From JAGVXH01 sp041649755 (GTDB taxonomy: Archaea > Nanobdellota > Nanobdellia > Pacearchaeales > GW2011-AR1): a stretch of 42,955 bases of DNA. Below are positions 23,630 to 32,444 of this stretch, in pieces; the stretch's first letter is position 1, and every line of letters begins with the position of its first letter. The notes under the pieces are model-generated. The model was not told where the DNA came from and ran no database searches. It worked only from the letters and a program-made list of their open reading frames with translations. The translations under genes were made by a program, and so were the position numbers. The DNA is taken from the NCBI GenBank assembly GCA_041649755.1, contig JBAZMK010000007.1:1-42955 (forward strand). The letters run 5' to 3'.

Positions 23630-24050
23630 TTTCCTTCTCCTTGTCTTTTATTTCTTTATTCTCATCTTTTTTTGTTAATTCTCCTTTCTTTATTCTTTTA
23701 CTATCCTTTTCGTTTAATAAAACAATTTTCACTTTTGACGGATGAAACCAAACTCCTATTTTATCCCCTGCCTTTTTTTGCCGAGTAATTCCTTCAATCT
23801 GAATTCTTGTGTTTTTAACATCACAAACAGAGACCTTTCCCTGTTTTCCCTTATATTTCCCCCGCATTACTTTTACCTCGTCGCCCTTCACAACAGATAT
23901 ATTCTTTCTTTTGTATTTTTCTTTAAGCTTTTTTTCAAGGGAGGAGGACATTAATCTTCTTTGAATATGTTTTGGAGCATTAGCTAAGAATTTTCTCTGT
24001 TTTCTTGGCTGAACGCTTCTATTCCAGTTTTTATTAAATTTTGATTTCAT
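23610..24050 (-). CDS. rpl24: Ribosomal protein uL24
   Basis: 146 residues from ATG 24050, which overlaps the uL14 stop as TAATG; the longer ORF start 39 nt upstream is rejected for that reason. The KOW-containing core is VVKGDEVKVMRGKYKGKQGK and the archaeal C-terminal block is IGVWFHPSKVKIV. A roughly 30-residue Lys/Glu-rich tail ends in KENAHKKK. Confidence 0.93.
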   Translation of the reverse strand: MKSKFNKNWNRSVQPRKQRKFLANAPKHIQRRLMSSSLEKKLKEKYKRKNISVVKGDEVKVMRGKYKGKQGKVSVCDVKNTRIQIEGITRQKKAGDKIGVWFHPSKVKIVLLNEKDSKRIKKGELTKKDENKEIKDKEKENAHKKK

Positions 24051-24451
24051 TAGTATACTATGCTTGCAATTTTTGCAACCTCCTTCCACCTTTCCTGAAC
24101 TTCTCTGGCAATTGGTCCTTTTATCTGGGTTCCTTTTGGATTTCCTTTTTCATCCTTTAGTAAAGCTACGGCGTTATCGGAAAAGCAAACTCTTTCTCCA
24201 GTGTTTCTTCTCCAAGATTTCTTTTGCCGAACAACCACCGCGTCGAATACCTGTCCTTTCATTTTTAAATCCCCTTTCCTAACAGAAACTTTAACCCAAT
24301 CAGCAATTTTTGCATAACCCTGTCTTCCTTTCTTAGTTTTTCCTCTTTTTACTGAAACTATTCTAACAATTCTTGCTCCACTGTTATCGCATGCTTCAAC
24401 TAAGCTTCCGATGTTCAGCCCCCGTGTTGCTCTACTGCTTATTGCCTTCAT
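24050..24451 (-). CDS. rpl14: Ribosomal protein uL14
   Basis: 133 residues. SLVEACDNSGARIVRIVSV, GDLKMKGQVFDAVVVRQKK and FSDNAVALLKDEKGNPKGTQ are uL14 signatures, and VQERWKEVAKIASIV is the C-terminal helix facing aIF6/uL19-type partners. Overlaps uS17 by 4 nt. Confidence 0.95.
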   Translation of the reverse strand: MKAISSRATRGLNIGSLVEACDNSGARIVRIVSVKRGKTKKGRQGYAKIADWVKVSVRKGDLKMKGQVFDAVVVRQKKSWRRNTGERVCFSDNAVALLKDEKGNPKGTQIKGPIAREVQERWKEVAKIASIVY

Positions 24452-24798
24452 ATTTTTTCCTCCTTCTTTTTTATTACTTTAGTAACTACAAAATTTATTG
24501 TCTTACTTATAGGTCTCGTTTCTTCAATCTGAATAAGGTCTCCTTCTTTGACTTCTTTATTTAAACATTCGGGAAGTCTTGCGTGGATTCTCGTTCTTCT
24601 TTTCTCATATCTTTCATACTTTGGGATCTTCAAAATTCTTTCAAACTCAATTTTGATTCTGCCGTGAAGTTTATTTATTACAACTCCCTCAAAAACTCTG
24701 CCGTGAAGTTTTAGTTTATTACTTCCATGAACAGGACAGAATCTATCTTTACATTCAATTTTTTCTTCAATATTTTTCTTTAAAACTTTTTTTGCCAT
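24448..24798 (-). CDS. rps17: Ribosomal protein uS17
   Basis: 116 residues. CKDRFCPVHGSNKLKLHGRVFEGVV is the archaeal N-terminal block, followed by the OB-fold core (RTRIHARLPECLNKEVKEGD) and IEETRPISKTINFVV. It abuts the aIF1 gene with no gap; in many archaea the RNase P protein gene (Rpp29) lies between these two. Confidence 0.94.
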   Translation of the reverse strand: MAKKVLKKNIEEKIECKDRFCPVHGSNKLKLHGRVFEGVVINKLHGRIKIEFERILKIPKYERYEKRRTRIHARLPECLNKEVKEGDLIQIEETRPISKTINFVVTKVIKKKEEKI

Positions 24799-25098
24799 TT
24801 AATCGTTAATTTGGTCTTCGTTGAAACCCTGCTCAACGAGGATAGGTTTAATATGTCCTTTGTGATTTCCCTGAAGTTCAATAACTTTATTTTTTATTGT
24901 CCCCCCACAAGCCCGTTTTTCTTTCAGTTTCTTTGCAATTTCCTTTATATCTATTCCATCGTCAAACCCGCTAATCAATGTAGACATCTTTCCAAAGCGT
25001 CTTTTTTCAATTTTTACATCAATTTTTTGCTGGGTTTTTGCGATTTCCTCACAGACACAGGCCTGCTTAGGCAATCCGCATTTTGGGCAAATCTCCAC
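24799..25098 (-). CDS. Translation initiation factor aIF1 (SUI1)
   Basis: 99 residues starting with GTG at 25098. The N-terminal CPKCGLPKQACVCEEIAK is a Cys-rich motif common in archaeal aIF1, and the SUI1 core is KMSTLISGFDDGIDIKEIAKKL with ACGGTIKNKVIELQGNHK. It helps choose the start codon on the small subunit. GGAGG 11-15 nt before the GTG, inside the L29 gene, is a good Shine-Dalgarno sequence and decides this start. Confidence 0.93.
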   Translation of the reverse strand: MEICPKCGLPKQACVCEEIAKTQQKIDVKIEKRRFGKMSTLISGFDDGIDIKEIAKKLKEKRACGGTIKNKVIELQGNHKGHIKPILVEQGFNEDQIND

Positions 25099-25099
25099 C

Positions 25100-25261
25100 T
25101 TATTGTTTTCCTCCTAATTTAGTTTGATGACTCATTGTTAATAGCCTCGCTATCTCCTTTTTAATTCTTTTCCTTTTAGTCGGTTGTTTAAGAAGTTCTA
25201 TTTTAAGGTCAGATATTTTCTTTTCTACTTCCTTATCGTTTAGGTCTTTTTTGTTTTTCAT
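25100..25261 (-). CDS. rpl29: Ribosomal protein uL29
   Basis: 53-residue ORF read directly in the gap between aIF1 and uS3. It reads MKNKKDLNDKEVEKKISDLK, then a second helix IELLKQPTKRKRIKKEIARL and LTMSHQTKLGGKQ, the two-helix hairpin of uL29, and sits at the position uL29 has in archaeal S10 operons. Its ATG overlaps the uS3 stop (ATGA), and the aIF1 GTG follows its stop after 1 nt. Confidence 0.9.
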   Translation of the reverse strand: MKNKKDLNDKEVEKKISDLKIELLKQPTKRKRIKKEIARLLTMSHQTKLGGKQ

Positions 25262-25920
25262 TTCTTCTTTCCCTTTTTATTTATTTCGACAGAACTCGCC
25301 TTATTTTGTTTCACTTTATTTAAGAAATTTTCATCAATAATTATTTGGTCATGAATGTTCACGTTTGGGGGTAAAATAGCCACTTTTATTCCTACAACGC
25401 CTTGTTTAGTTTCTGCAATAGACTCTGCACGATTTACTACATTTGCTGCGTCCCCTGTTTTCTTTAAGTATCCAAAGTGGAATCTCCAACTTCTCGCACG
25501 GTCGCTTGGAAGTTTTCCAGAAACCCTTAGTTCGGCTCCAAGAGCTCCTGCTTTTTTTATTTTAGCCAATACTTTGTAACTTGCAGCTTTATATTTAGAA
25601 GCGCCAAACCTTTCTAAGGTTAGAGCAATTTCATCAGCAACTAATTGGGCGTCAAATTCAGGGAATTTAATCTCTTCAATATCAATGTGAGGGTTTTCCA
25701 TTTTAAATCTCTTTTTTAAAATCTCGGTTAGTTCAGCTATTTTTTCTCCTTTCTTTCCAATAATCTGCCCAGGACGATGAGTTGAAACTATAATTTTTTC
25801 TCCAATAGGTGTGTATTCTATTTTTATTCTTGACACTCTTCCTTTCCCGAACATTCTCTTAACAAAATTTTTTATGTTATATTCGTCTTTCCTTACTTCG
25901 ATGAATTTTCTTTCTTCCAT
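25258..25920 (-). CDS. rps3: Ribosomal protein uS3
   Basis: 220 residues. ERKFIEVRKDEYNIKNFV starts the protein, VSTHRPGQIIGKKGEKIAEL is the KH-domain GxxG loop, and GALGAELRVSGKLPSDRARSWRF is the C-terminal domain at the mRNA entry channel. The first 28 nt overlap the end of uL22, the longest overlap in the operon. The C-terminus is a Lys-rich tail. Confidence 0.95.
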   Translation of the reverse strand: MEERKFIEVRKDEYNIKNFVKRMFGKGRVSRIKIEYTPIGEKIIVSTHRPGQIIGKKGEKIAELTEILKKRFKMENPHIDIEEIKFPEFDAQLVADEIALTLERFGASKYKAASYKVLAKIKKAGALGAELRVSGKLPSDRARSWRFHFGYLKKTGDAANVVNRAESIAETKQGVVGIKVAILPPNVNIHDQIIIDENFLNKVKQNKASSVEINKKGKKK

Positions 25921-26429
25921 TTTTTCTCCACTAATTTATTTTTATCTCTTATTTCAATATAAATATGTGTTCTTTTTGCTCTTCGCCCCCCTCTCCTAAA
26001 CGGGGTTGATGCTTTATCCGCTTTTGCTATAGCGATTATTGGATTTTCTATCCCGTTGAAGTTTGCATTATTGCTTGCCTGCTTTATTAAATCAATTAAA
26101 GCCTTACAAACATTTAAGGGGTATTTCCCTCCAGAGATGCCTCTTCCTTTTTGATGGGGTGTTTCTCTTCTCTGCATTGGTATGGCTCTTTTTTTACTCA
26201 GAGCTTCGTTCAGTCTCTTTATTGCTTTTTCAGGACTTTTACCTTTTATTACCTTACAGACCTCTGAAGAATATTTAGCAGAAATTCTCAGCGAAGTTCC
26301 TTTAGCAAATGCTAAGTCCTTAACTTTTTTGACTTCGCTTTTTACTTTCTTTTCTTCTTTATTCTCGGTTTTAGTGTTTTCCTTATTCTCTACTTTCTTT
26401 TCTTCATTAATTTTTTCTTCTTTGTTCAT
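25893..26429 (-). CDS. rpl22: Ribosomal protein uL22
   Basis: 178 residues. The first 40 or so are a Lys/Glu/Asn-rich extension (EEKINEEKKVENKEN-like) before the uL22 core (LRISAKYSSEVCKVIKGKSP, then RAIPMQRRETPHQKG). The beta-hairpin reaching the exit tunnel ends with PFRRGGRRAKRTHIYIEI. The extension is of the same acidic-basic kind seen in uS5, uL15 and uL24 of this operon. Confidence 0.94.
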   Translation of the reverse strand: MNKEEKINEEKKVENKENTKTENKEEKKVKSEVKKVKDLAFAKGTSLRISAKYSSEVCKVIKGKSPEKAIKRLNEALSKKRAIPMQRRETPHQKGRGISGGKYPLNVCKALIDLIKQASNNANFNGIENPIIAIAKADKASTPFRRGGRRAKRTHIYIEIRDKNKLVEKKWKKENSSK

Positions 26430-26430
26430 T

Positions 26431-26844
26431 TTACTTCACTGACCTTGAGGCGCTGGACTTCGTTGCCCCAACCCCTGCTGCTCCATGTTTAGTTGTTTTT
26501 CTTGTAAGTGCAAACTCCCCTAACCTGTGACCTAACATCTCTTCGTTAACATCAACTCTTACAAACTCCTTGCCATTATGAACTCCGATTGTTCTTCCAA
26601 TCATCGCAGGAATTATTACCATTTCCCTACTGTGTGTTTTTATTGGTTTATTTCTGGAAGATTTTTCATTACACCTTTTAACAAAATTTTCTATTACATC
26701 ATAGTTTCTCATTATTGCTCTTCTTGGTCTTGCCTTTACTAATTTAGCAAACTCGCGAGTATCTAAGGTCTTTAATTCTTCAATGGTCTTCCCACGATAG
26801 TATTTTTCTTTACTTTTCTGTTCTAACTTTTCTTTTTCTATCAT
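26431..26844 (-). CDS. rps19: Ribosomal protein uS19
   Basis: 137 residues. KYYRGKTIEELKTLDTREFAKL is the archaeal N-terminus, and KPIKTHSREMVIIPAMIGRTI with HNGKEFVRVDVNEEMLGHRLGEF is the uS19 core at the head of the small subunit. One-base gap to uL22. Confidence 0.95.
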   Translation of the reverse strand: MIEKEKLEQKSKEKYYRGKTIEELKTLDTREFAKLVKARPRRAIMRNYDVIENFVKRCNEKSSRNKPIKTHSREMVIIPAMIGRTIGVHNGKEFVRVDVNEEMLGHRLGEFALTRKTTKHGAAGVGATKSSASRSVK

Positions 26845-27539
26845 CTTTTCTTCCTCCCTGTTCTTCTTGGTCTGATTAACCCTACTTTCTTCCCTGGTGA
26901 GGCATTTCTCTTTGCAATCTTACTCTTTATCCTTTTTCCTCTTCCGCTTCCAAAAGGATGGTCAATTTTATTCATCTTCACAGCAGATGTTCTTGGCCAC
27001 AACTTTGATTTTGCCTTCATTATATGAAACTTCTTACCTGCTTTTAAGATTGGTTTGTCAAGGACTCCGCCCCCTGCAGCTCTACCAATCGTTGCCCGAC
27101 ATTCTGGATTAAATACTCTCTCAACCTTAGAAGCCATCTTTACTCTTACTCCTCTGGTATCTTTACCCAAAATAATTGCATAGTTTCCTCCAGATCTTAT
27201 AAACTTCCCTCCGTCTTTAGGCTTATTTTCTATATTAAAAATTTCGGTTCCGTTTTTTAAATTTCCTATTTCTACAATGTCGCCGGTACTTTCTCCGCCA
27301 AAAGTTATCTTTTGACCCACATACAAATTATCCGTAGCAAATGTATAAAAACTCTGGCCATGGTCATTTGTTACTTTGGCTATAGGGACACTATGCCCTG
27401 AAGAAGAAACGAATTTTGTGACTTTCCACTCCCCTTCTTGGCTGTTTGAATAACCTACTTTCACAAGGAAAGCCTTCTGTTTAACCCTGTAAACGTGTCC
27501 GCCCTTTCCTCTTCGTTGTTGAATTATTCTTTTTCCCAT
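26841..27539 (-). CDS. rpl2: Ribosomal protein uL2
   Basis: 232 residues, close to the usual archaeal length. GKRIIQQRRGKGGHVYR begins the protein, CRATIGRAAGGGVLDKP is in the SH3-like domain, and MNKIDHPFGSGRGKR carries the conserved His next to the peptidyl transferase centre. No gap to uL23. Confidence 0.96.
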   Translation of the reverse strand: MGKRIIQQRRGKGGHVYRVKQKAFLVKVGYSNSQEGEWKVTKFVSSSGHSVPIAKVTNDHGQSFYTFATDNLYVGQKITFGGESTGDIVEIGNLKNGTEIFNIENKPKDGGKFIRSGGNYAIILGKDTRGVRVKMASKVERVFNPECRATIGRAAGGGVLDKPILKAGKKFHIMKAKSKLWPRTSAVKMNKIDHPFGSGRGKRIKSKIAKRNASPGKKVGLIRPRRTGRKKR

Positions 27540-27797
27540 TTACATTAAACCTAATTTAGTTGCGATATCTATTGCAGGAAATTCTTTTTTTAGTTTTATA
27601 TATACAATCTTTTTGTTCTTCAGAGTGTGTGTCCTTATTTTGTCTACCTTTACATTAAATAGGTTCTCCATTTCTTTTTTTATTTGGGGTTTTTTTATGG
27701 ACCTGTCTACAATGAAGACTAAAATGTTGTCAACCTCTATCTGTCTAACTACTTTCTCAGTAGATTTTACTTTTTCAAATATTATTGATTTACTCAT
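27540..27797 (-). CDS. rpl23: Ribosomal protein uL23
   Basis: 85 residues from ATG 27797, overlapping the uL4 end by 8 nt; the ten-codon longer ORF would overlap uL4 by 38 nt. SIIFEKVKSTEKVVRQIEVDN is the first strand region, and VDKIRTHTLKNKKIVYIKLKKE is the conserved C-terminal half. It forms the docking site for SRP at the tunnel exit. Confidence 0.93.
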   Translation of the reverse strand: MSKSIIFEKVKSTEKVVRQIEVDNILVFIVDRSIKKPQIKKEMENLFNVKVDKIRTHTLKNKKIVYIKLKKEFPAIDIATKLGLM

Positions 27798-28578
27798 TGA
27801 ATCTCTCCGATATTTCTTTAATTGCATTCTCTGTATAACAGGCGATTCTTCCAGGTTCTCCGTTTGGAGAAAGGTCGCTGATTCTTAATTCATTCACTGG
27901 AACAACTTCTATCCCTTTTCTTTTCATTTTCTCATTGCCAGAGATTACAAAGAGCAAACCCGCATTAGCCTTATACTTTCTTCCTCTTATCTTTCCTTTT
28001 CCTGAACGAATAGTCTTCTTCTTTATTACTCTCTCAAAGTTTTCTTTAAAGATTTGTTTTAGCAATGAGAAGAATTCTTTGGTTTTTAATTCTAAAACCT
28101 TATCTTCAAAAACGATTCCCGATTCAATTTTAGCCCCATATTTCTTTTCTATGTAAGATAAATTAACTGTTCCGGCAAATGCAGAGTTAAAGGCTATTTT
28201 CAATTCTTTCTTGTTTATTTTTTTGAACGGGTTTTTTTCACTCCTTGGTGCGTGGGGTCTTCTACCGCCCCGAGTATTTGAAACTGTTGCACCAATCCAA
28301 TTAAAACTTGAGCCGTGTCTAGACATAATTTTTCTTGGGACTCTTGAGATTCCCTTCCCATAAGTCGCTTTCCAAACATGCCTTCTCTTCTTTGAGATTC
28401 CTGAAGCAGAATATCCTGCTCCCGCCCCTTTCATCGCCCCATAAGGCTGAGCATAAATTCCTTTCTGAGTTTCAAAGACTTTTGCTAAAATGTCTTCTCT
28501 TATTCTTACAGAAAAGTTACTCGGAAAGTCTATGCTTCCTTTTTCATTCCCTCTCTTATCAATTATTTTCGTTTTCAT
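27790..28578 (-). CDS. rpl4: Ribosomal protein uL4
   Basis: 262 residues. GAGAGYSASGISKKRRHVW and the long tunnel-lining loop with RGGRRPHAPRSEKNPFKK are archaeal uL4 marks, and VPVNELRISDLSPNGEPGRI is the C-terminal block. It overlaps uL3 by 4 nt. Confidence 0.95.
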   Translation of the reverse strand: MKTKIIDKRGNEKGSIDFPSNFSVRIREDILAKVFETQKGIYAQPYGAMKGAGAGYSASGISKKRRHVWKATYGKGISRVPRKIMSRHGSSFNWIGATVSNTRGGRRPHAPRSEKNPFKKINKKELKIAFNSAFAGTVNLSYIEKKYGAKIESGIVFEDKVLELKTKEFFSLLKQIFKENFERVIKKKTIRSGKGKIRGRKYKANAGLLFVISGNEKMKRKGIEVVPVNELRISDLSPNGEPGRIACYTENAIKEISERFNE

Positions 28579-29516
28579 CTTAATTCAATAAATTCAAATT
28601 TCTTTTTAGATTGTTTTTTTGTAGGTTTAATAGGGAAGGTTATGACTAATCCCCTTTTAACTGGTCCGGGAACAGAGCCTTTTACAATAAGATAATCATT
28701 TTTTATTTTGCCGTAGTGTTCAAATCCGCTATTCTTGTTTATATCTTTGTCGCTGATTCTGCCTATGTAAAGAATTAAATTATTATAACTTATTCTATTT
28801 TGGTAGCCTGTCTGACCTGCTTGGGCGGTCCTAAAGGTGACTCTTGCCGGGTGCCATGGGGCAAGTGACCCTGGTCTTCTTCTTCCTTTTTCAGATTTAT
28901 GGCTCTTTAAAGAAATACCAAATCTTCTTACAGGTCCTTGAGTCCCATAACCTGTTGTTACAGCTCTAATATCAACTAATCCTGCTTCAAAAATATCTTT
29001 AAGGGAGATATCTTTTCCTACTTTCTCCTGAATAAGTTTCATTTTATATTCATTACTCCCTGAAAGGGCAATCTCCAACAGGTTGGGTTTCTTCTTACCA
29101 ATAGAAGTATTTTTTATAATTGAATAAAGTATAACTCTAACATCATCAAAGTCTTCCTTAGTTACCTGTTTAGTTTCTTTAGGCACTTTTAATTTCCTTT
29201 TAAGTTCTTTTTCTTTTGATACGATGAATTCTTTTGAAACCCTGCCGTTTTTATAAAATCTCACTGAATAAATCCTCATAGCTGGACATTCAATTATTGT
29301 TGCAGGAACCACAATCCTTTTGTTTTTAGTCATAGAGTCGTCTGTGTTATCTTTTACATAAACAGAAACCATACCGACCTTATATCCAATAAACCCTAAA
29401 AGACCATTTTTACCTGATTTTACAGGTTTCCAGTTTACACTAGGAATAACTTTTTTTGCTCTTACCCTTGGGTAAAATTGTAAACTTCCTTTGTGGATTC
29501 TATTATTGTTTGTCAT
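28575..29516 (-). CDS. rpl3: Ribosomal protein uL3
   Basis: 313 residues, first gene of the operon. GSLQFYPRVRAKKVIPSVNW is the archaeal N-terminus. DIRAVTTGYGTQGPVRRFGI, then KGRRRPGSLAPWHPARVTFR and AQAGQTGYQNR, is the finger reaching the peptidyl transferase centre. Transcription of the whole cluster down to L15 appears to start upstream of this gene. Confidence 0.96.
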   Translation of the reverse strand: MTNNNRIHKGSLQFYPRVRAKKVIPSVNWKPVKSGKNGLLGFIGYKVGMVSVYVKDNTDDSMTKNKRIVVPATIIECPAMRIYSVRFYKNGRVSKEFIVSKEKELKRKLKVPKETKQVTKEDFDDVRVILYSIIKNTSIGKKKPNLLEIALSGSNEYKMKLIQEKVGKDISLKDIFEAGLVDIRAVTTGYGTQGPVRRFGISLKSHKSEKGRRRPGSLAPWHPARVTFRTAQAGQTGYQNRISYNNLILYIGRISDKDINKNSGFEHYGKIKNDYLIVKGSVPGPVKRGLVITFPIKPTKKQSKKKFEFIELR

Positions 29517-29654
29517 TTTACAGCTTTTGCTATTTTCTAAACAGCACTTTCCTTATCGTGACCAACCCATCACAAAATTCTCTGCCCAAACATTTAAGTT
29601 TTGAGCACACCGTAACCGTTAAATTTTATTGAAATAAGAGTATTTAAACCTATC
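29517..29654 (-). promoter_or_regulatory. Upstream region of the ribosomal protein operon
   Basis: 138 bp between secD and rpl3. The clearest TATA-like element is ACTTAAATG (about 29593-29602), which predicts a start near 29572 and an unusually long leader of some 55 nt; a second AT-rich box is near 29628. The leader contains GTGA-TGGGTTGG-TCAC, a small stem-loop. Most other promoters here sit about 25 nt from the ATG, so a leader here may carry regulation. Confidence 0.4.
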
Positions 29655-31211
29655 TTAATTTTCAATTTGCTTTACTATATCTGCGAATGCAGGTCTTGTT
29701 ACTAATATACCCACAGTAATGCCGATTAGAGTAGTTATCGCAAAGCCTCTTAGAAGTCCGCCAGAGGTTGCACCAATCCCTATAAAGCTTAGGAATCCTG
29801 TTAAAGGTATCATTGCTACGAATGTTGTGGCGAAGGCCGTTACAAGGATAAAAAGGGATTTCTTAATTCTACGTGCAATTGACTCGTATTTATCCTCCGA
29901 CTCATCTAATATGATTAATTGGTCGTCTATTCCCGTTCCTATTGCGGCAATAATCCCTGCGATAGAAGGTAAATCAAAGTTGTGTCCAATGAAGACCAAT
30001 AGACCGAGAGTTATAGTTAGTTCCGAAAGGGAAATTGAAGCCATAGCCAAGAAATTTTTTATTTTTCTATACCTAAGAATAATAATTATTGATACGGCAA
30101 TAAATGCGAATATTCCTGCCGAAAATAATTGGTTCTTGAAAGTTTTGCCAAGGTTCGGGGAAATTCGGTCAATTTTAACAATTTCAAGTTTGTAAGGAAG
30201 CGAACCTGTTATCAAAACGGTCTGAAGTTGTTTCATTTCAAGCTCTGTGTTGTCTAATGCTTCTTCTCTGGAAGAGCCTGTGCTTGAACCAGAAATCTGA
30301 ATTTGTGTTGCGACATTTCCTCTTAAGTCTGCGCCAATATTCAATGAATTTACCAATTGGTCGTCCAGATAGAGGTCTAATGGTTTACTTAGATAAGAAC
30401 CATTTAAAGACAAATTCTTTGTTAAATCGGCCTGTCTCTGCGCGGCTTTTTCACTTAAAGAAATAGGAAACCTGAAATAACAGATGCTTTCTGTAGCAGA
30501 ATCACTGCATTCATATACGGTTGCACCTTCTGATGCGGTTCTTGAAACGTGAGTTATATCTTCATTTCCTCCGATAAAGACAATATCTTCTCCAATTTTA
30601 GCTTCAAATTTACCCTGCTGGGCGATAAGATTTTCTAGGTCTTCAGGAGTTGAACCTGCAATTTCAATCCCCATAAGTCTGTCCTGGTCCGAAGTGATAA
30701 CCTTAAAGAATTTGACATCAGTCAATCCGTAAACGTTAAGTCGCTCTTCGGAAACCGCAATAAGGTCGTCAAGCTGTTCGTCTGTGAGGAGGACATCTGC
30801 CCTAACGAGAGCCCTTGCCCCGCCCTGTAAATCCAAACCTGTTTTAATCTTTGTAGAAGGAATTTCTTTAACAGAAACGTCATTAACGAACTGCTTGTCA
30901 AAAATCCCTATAATTTCAAGAGTATTGGTGGTTATAACCAGTCTTGTCGTTTCATTTTCTTCCAAGTTTCTCAAACTCTCTATTTGAAGGCTGTAGTCTG
31001 AAATAGAGGATATCTCTCTGCTATTAATTTTTGTTATAATCATATCTTTCCTCAGACCTTCCTGAAATGCCTGAGAATCTGGTTCTACCGAAGATATAAC
31101 AACGCCCTCCCGTAAAAATGAAATCCCTAAAGGGTTTATAGTTATGAAAATTGATACTAATGAGAGTAAAAATAAGACCATCACAATCCAAAGCCTAAGT
31201 GTTATCTTCAT
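29655..31211 (-). CDS. secD: Protein-export membrane protein SecD
   Basis: 518 residues from ATG 31211 (ATGA overlap with the secF stop); an ORF extension of six codons is ignored. One N-terminal helix is followed by a large external domain with KTGLDLQGGARALVRADV, the SecD signature. Five C-terminal membrane segments include IAAIGTGIDDQLIILDESED, with the acidic residues thought to use the proton gradient. It pulls secreted chains through SecY. Confidence 0.95.
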   Translation of the reverse strand: MKITLRLWIVMVLFLLSLVSIFITINPLGISFLREGVVISSVEPDSQAFQEGLRKDMIITKINSREISSISDYSLQIESLRNLEENETTRLVITTNTLEIIGIFDKQFVNDVSVKEIPSTKIKTGLDLQGGARALVRADVLLTDEQLDDLIAVSEERLNVYGLTDVKFFKVITSDQDRLMGIEIAGSTPEDLENLIAQQGKFEAKIGEDIVFIGGNEDITHVSRTASEGATVYECSDSATESICYFRFPISLSEKAAQRQADLTKNLSLNGSYLSKPLDLYLDDQLVNSLNIGADLRGNVATQIQISGSSTGSSREEALDNTELEMKQLQTVLITGSLPYKLEIVKIDRISPNLGKTFKNQLFSAGIFAFIAVSIIIILRYRKIKNFLAMASISLSELTITLGLLVFIGHNFDLPSIAGIIAAIGTGIDDQLIILDESEDKYESIARRIKKSLFILVTAFATTFVAMIPLTGFLSFIGIGATSGGLLRGFAITTLIGITVGILVTRPAFADIVKQIEN

Positions 31212-32218
31212 TTTTTCTCTGCATACCATTTAATTAAACTTGCGTTAGTTATCCACGTGTTGAATATGTCAAAACTTAGACCTATTATTAGAATTATGAA
31301 TATTTGGTTTAAAACAGAATTAAAATTATAAATGACAAATAGGGCGGTGAGAACTGCGATTATAGAAGTAAGGGTCATTGTGATTCCTGTTTTAAAGGCA
31401 GAAAAAAGGGTTGTGTTGATACCTTCTTTTCTTTTAAGCATACGGGTTGTCAGTAAGATATCTGTGTCAACGGAGTAACCGATAAGCATCAGAAATGCTA
31501 CTATTCCTGCTGTGGAGAGCTTAATCCCAGAAAAAGTTATTACTGCAAGGGTCATTGTGATATCTGCAAAGGCAGATAGTATAACAGCAAAAGCTGGAAT
31601 AGAATTTTTTATGTAAATATAAATTAACAAGAGAAGGAAAAGGAAAAAGATTAACAAAGAGAGAATAAAGTTGAGTTTGAAAAATAAGCTTCCCATAAAA
31701 AAGCCGAATAGTAGGTTGATTATGACGACATAGGTCTTTATTTTTTTGCCCTTTGAGAAAATTAAGAAGACAACTGCCGACATCCAAAAGAAAGCTAAGA
31801 GAACTGCAATGATTAGTTGCCTGTAAAAATCAGCTGAGAGTGAGGCACTTGTAGTTTCAATAGAGGAATTTTCTCCATTTAGTTCAAAACCGAGAAAACC
31901 TTCTAGAGAGGTCTGAACAGCTTCTCTCTGGTCTTCGTGAACTGTAACGATTAATTGTGTCTGTTTGCCTGCGCTGTCTGAGATTGAATTCACGGAAAAA
32001 TCGGAAAATTCTGATGAAAGGTGAGTTATTACTTCAGATGGGGGGATGTCTGTGTAAATTGTGAAAACAGTTCCGCCTGTTAAAGAGACGTCTTTATTGA
32101 TTATGTCTCCAGTCTGAGTATAAAAAAAGAGGAGGTATCCGATTGCAGAGAGTAAAACTATGGCAGTGAGGACTAAAAGTTTCTTGTAATTTTTATCGTA
32201 CCAAGAACCGAATCCCAT
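31208..32218 (-). CDS. secF: Protein-export membrane protein SecF
   Basis: 336 residues, partner of SecD. NKDVSLTGGTVFTIYTDIP is the SecF version of the external-domain motif, and FLMLIGYSVDTDILLTTRML is the membrane motif with the conserved D-x-D. SecF precedes SecD in this operon. TATA-like CATTTAAAACC about 26 nt before the ATG. Confidence 0.94.
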   Translation of the reverse strand: MGFGSWYDKNYKKLLVLTAIVLLSAIGYLLFFYTQTGDIINKDVSLTGGTVFTIYTDIPPSEVITHLSSEFSDFSVNSISDSAGKQTQLIVTVHEDQREAVQTSLEGFLGFELNGENSSIETTSASLSADFYRQLIIAVLLAFFWMSAVVFLIFSKGKKIKTYVVIINLLFGFFMGSLFFKLNFILSLLIFFLFLLLLIYIYIKNSIPAFAVILSAFADITMTLAVITFSGIKLSTAGIVAFLMLIGYSVDTDILLTTRMLKRKEGINTTLFSAFKTGITMTLTSIIAVLTALFVIYNFNSVLNQIFIILIIGLSFDIFNTWITNASLIKWYAEKK

Positions 32219-32298
32219 AGAATGAGAAGAGAAAAAGTGGTTTTAAATGTTTTGGATAATAATAAGGTTTAAAACTTGTGTAAATTTGTTTTAATTGA

Positions 32299-32369
32299 GC
32301 GTGGGTAGTTCAGTGGTAGAATATCTGCCTTCCAAGCAGATGACCCGGGTCCGAATCCCGGCCCGCGCA
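32299..32369 (+). tRNA. tRNA-Gly (anticodon TCC)
   Basis: 71 nt. Acceptor GCGTGGG pairs with CCCGCGC, anticodon stem TCTGC/GCAGA encloses loop CTTCCAA, and T arm CCGGG-TCCGAAT-CCCGG is intact. Discriminator A, CCA not encoded. TATA-like GGTTTAAAAC lies about 28 nt upstream. Confidence 0.95.
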
Positions 32370-32424
32370 TAGATAATTTTATAACTTGCTTGACTTTCCT
32401 TATTTTGTAAGAGAGGCTCAAAGC

Positions 32425-32444
32425 TCGGTCAAATGTTTGACCGA
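32425..32444. repeat. 20-nt perfect inverted repeat between tRNA genes
   Basis: TCGGTCAAA-TG-TTTGACCGA, 9-bp arms with a 2-nt centre. The 220-bp gap between tRNA-Gly and tRNA-Leu also holds GTCTTGC...GCAAGAC, a 7-bp pair with nested AGAT/ATCT about 20 nt apart. A minus-strand ORF covers the gap but runs through tRNA-Gly. A small structured RNA or operator is possible; I cannot name it. Confidence 0.5.

Noticed and set aside
29719..30195. 158-residue plus-strand ORF opposite secD
   Set aside because: Long only because of codon bias in the antisense of a membrane protein; secD is unambiguous.
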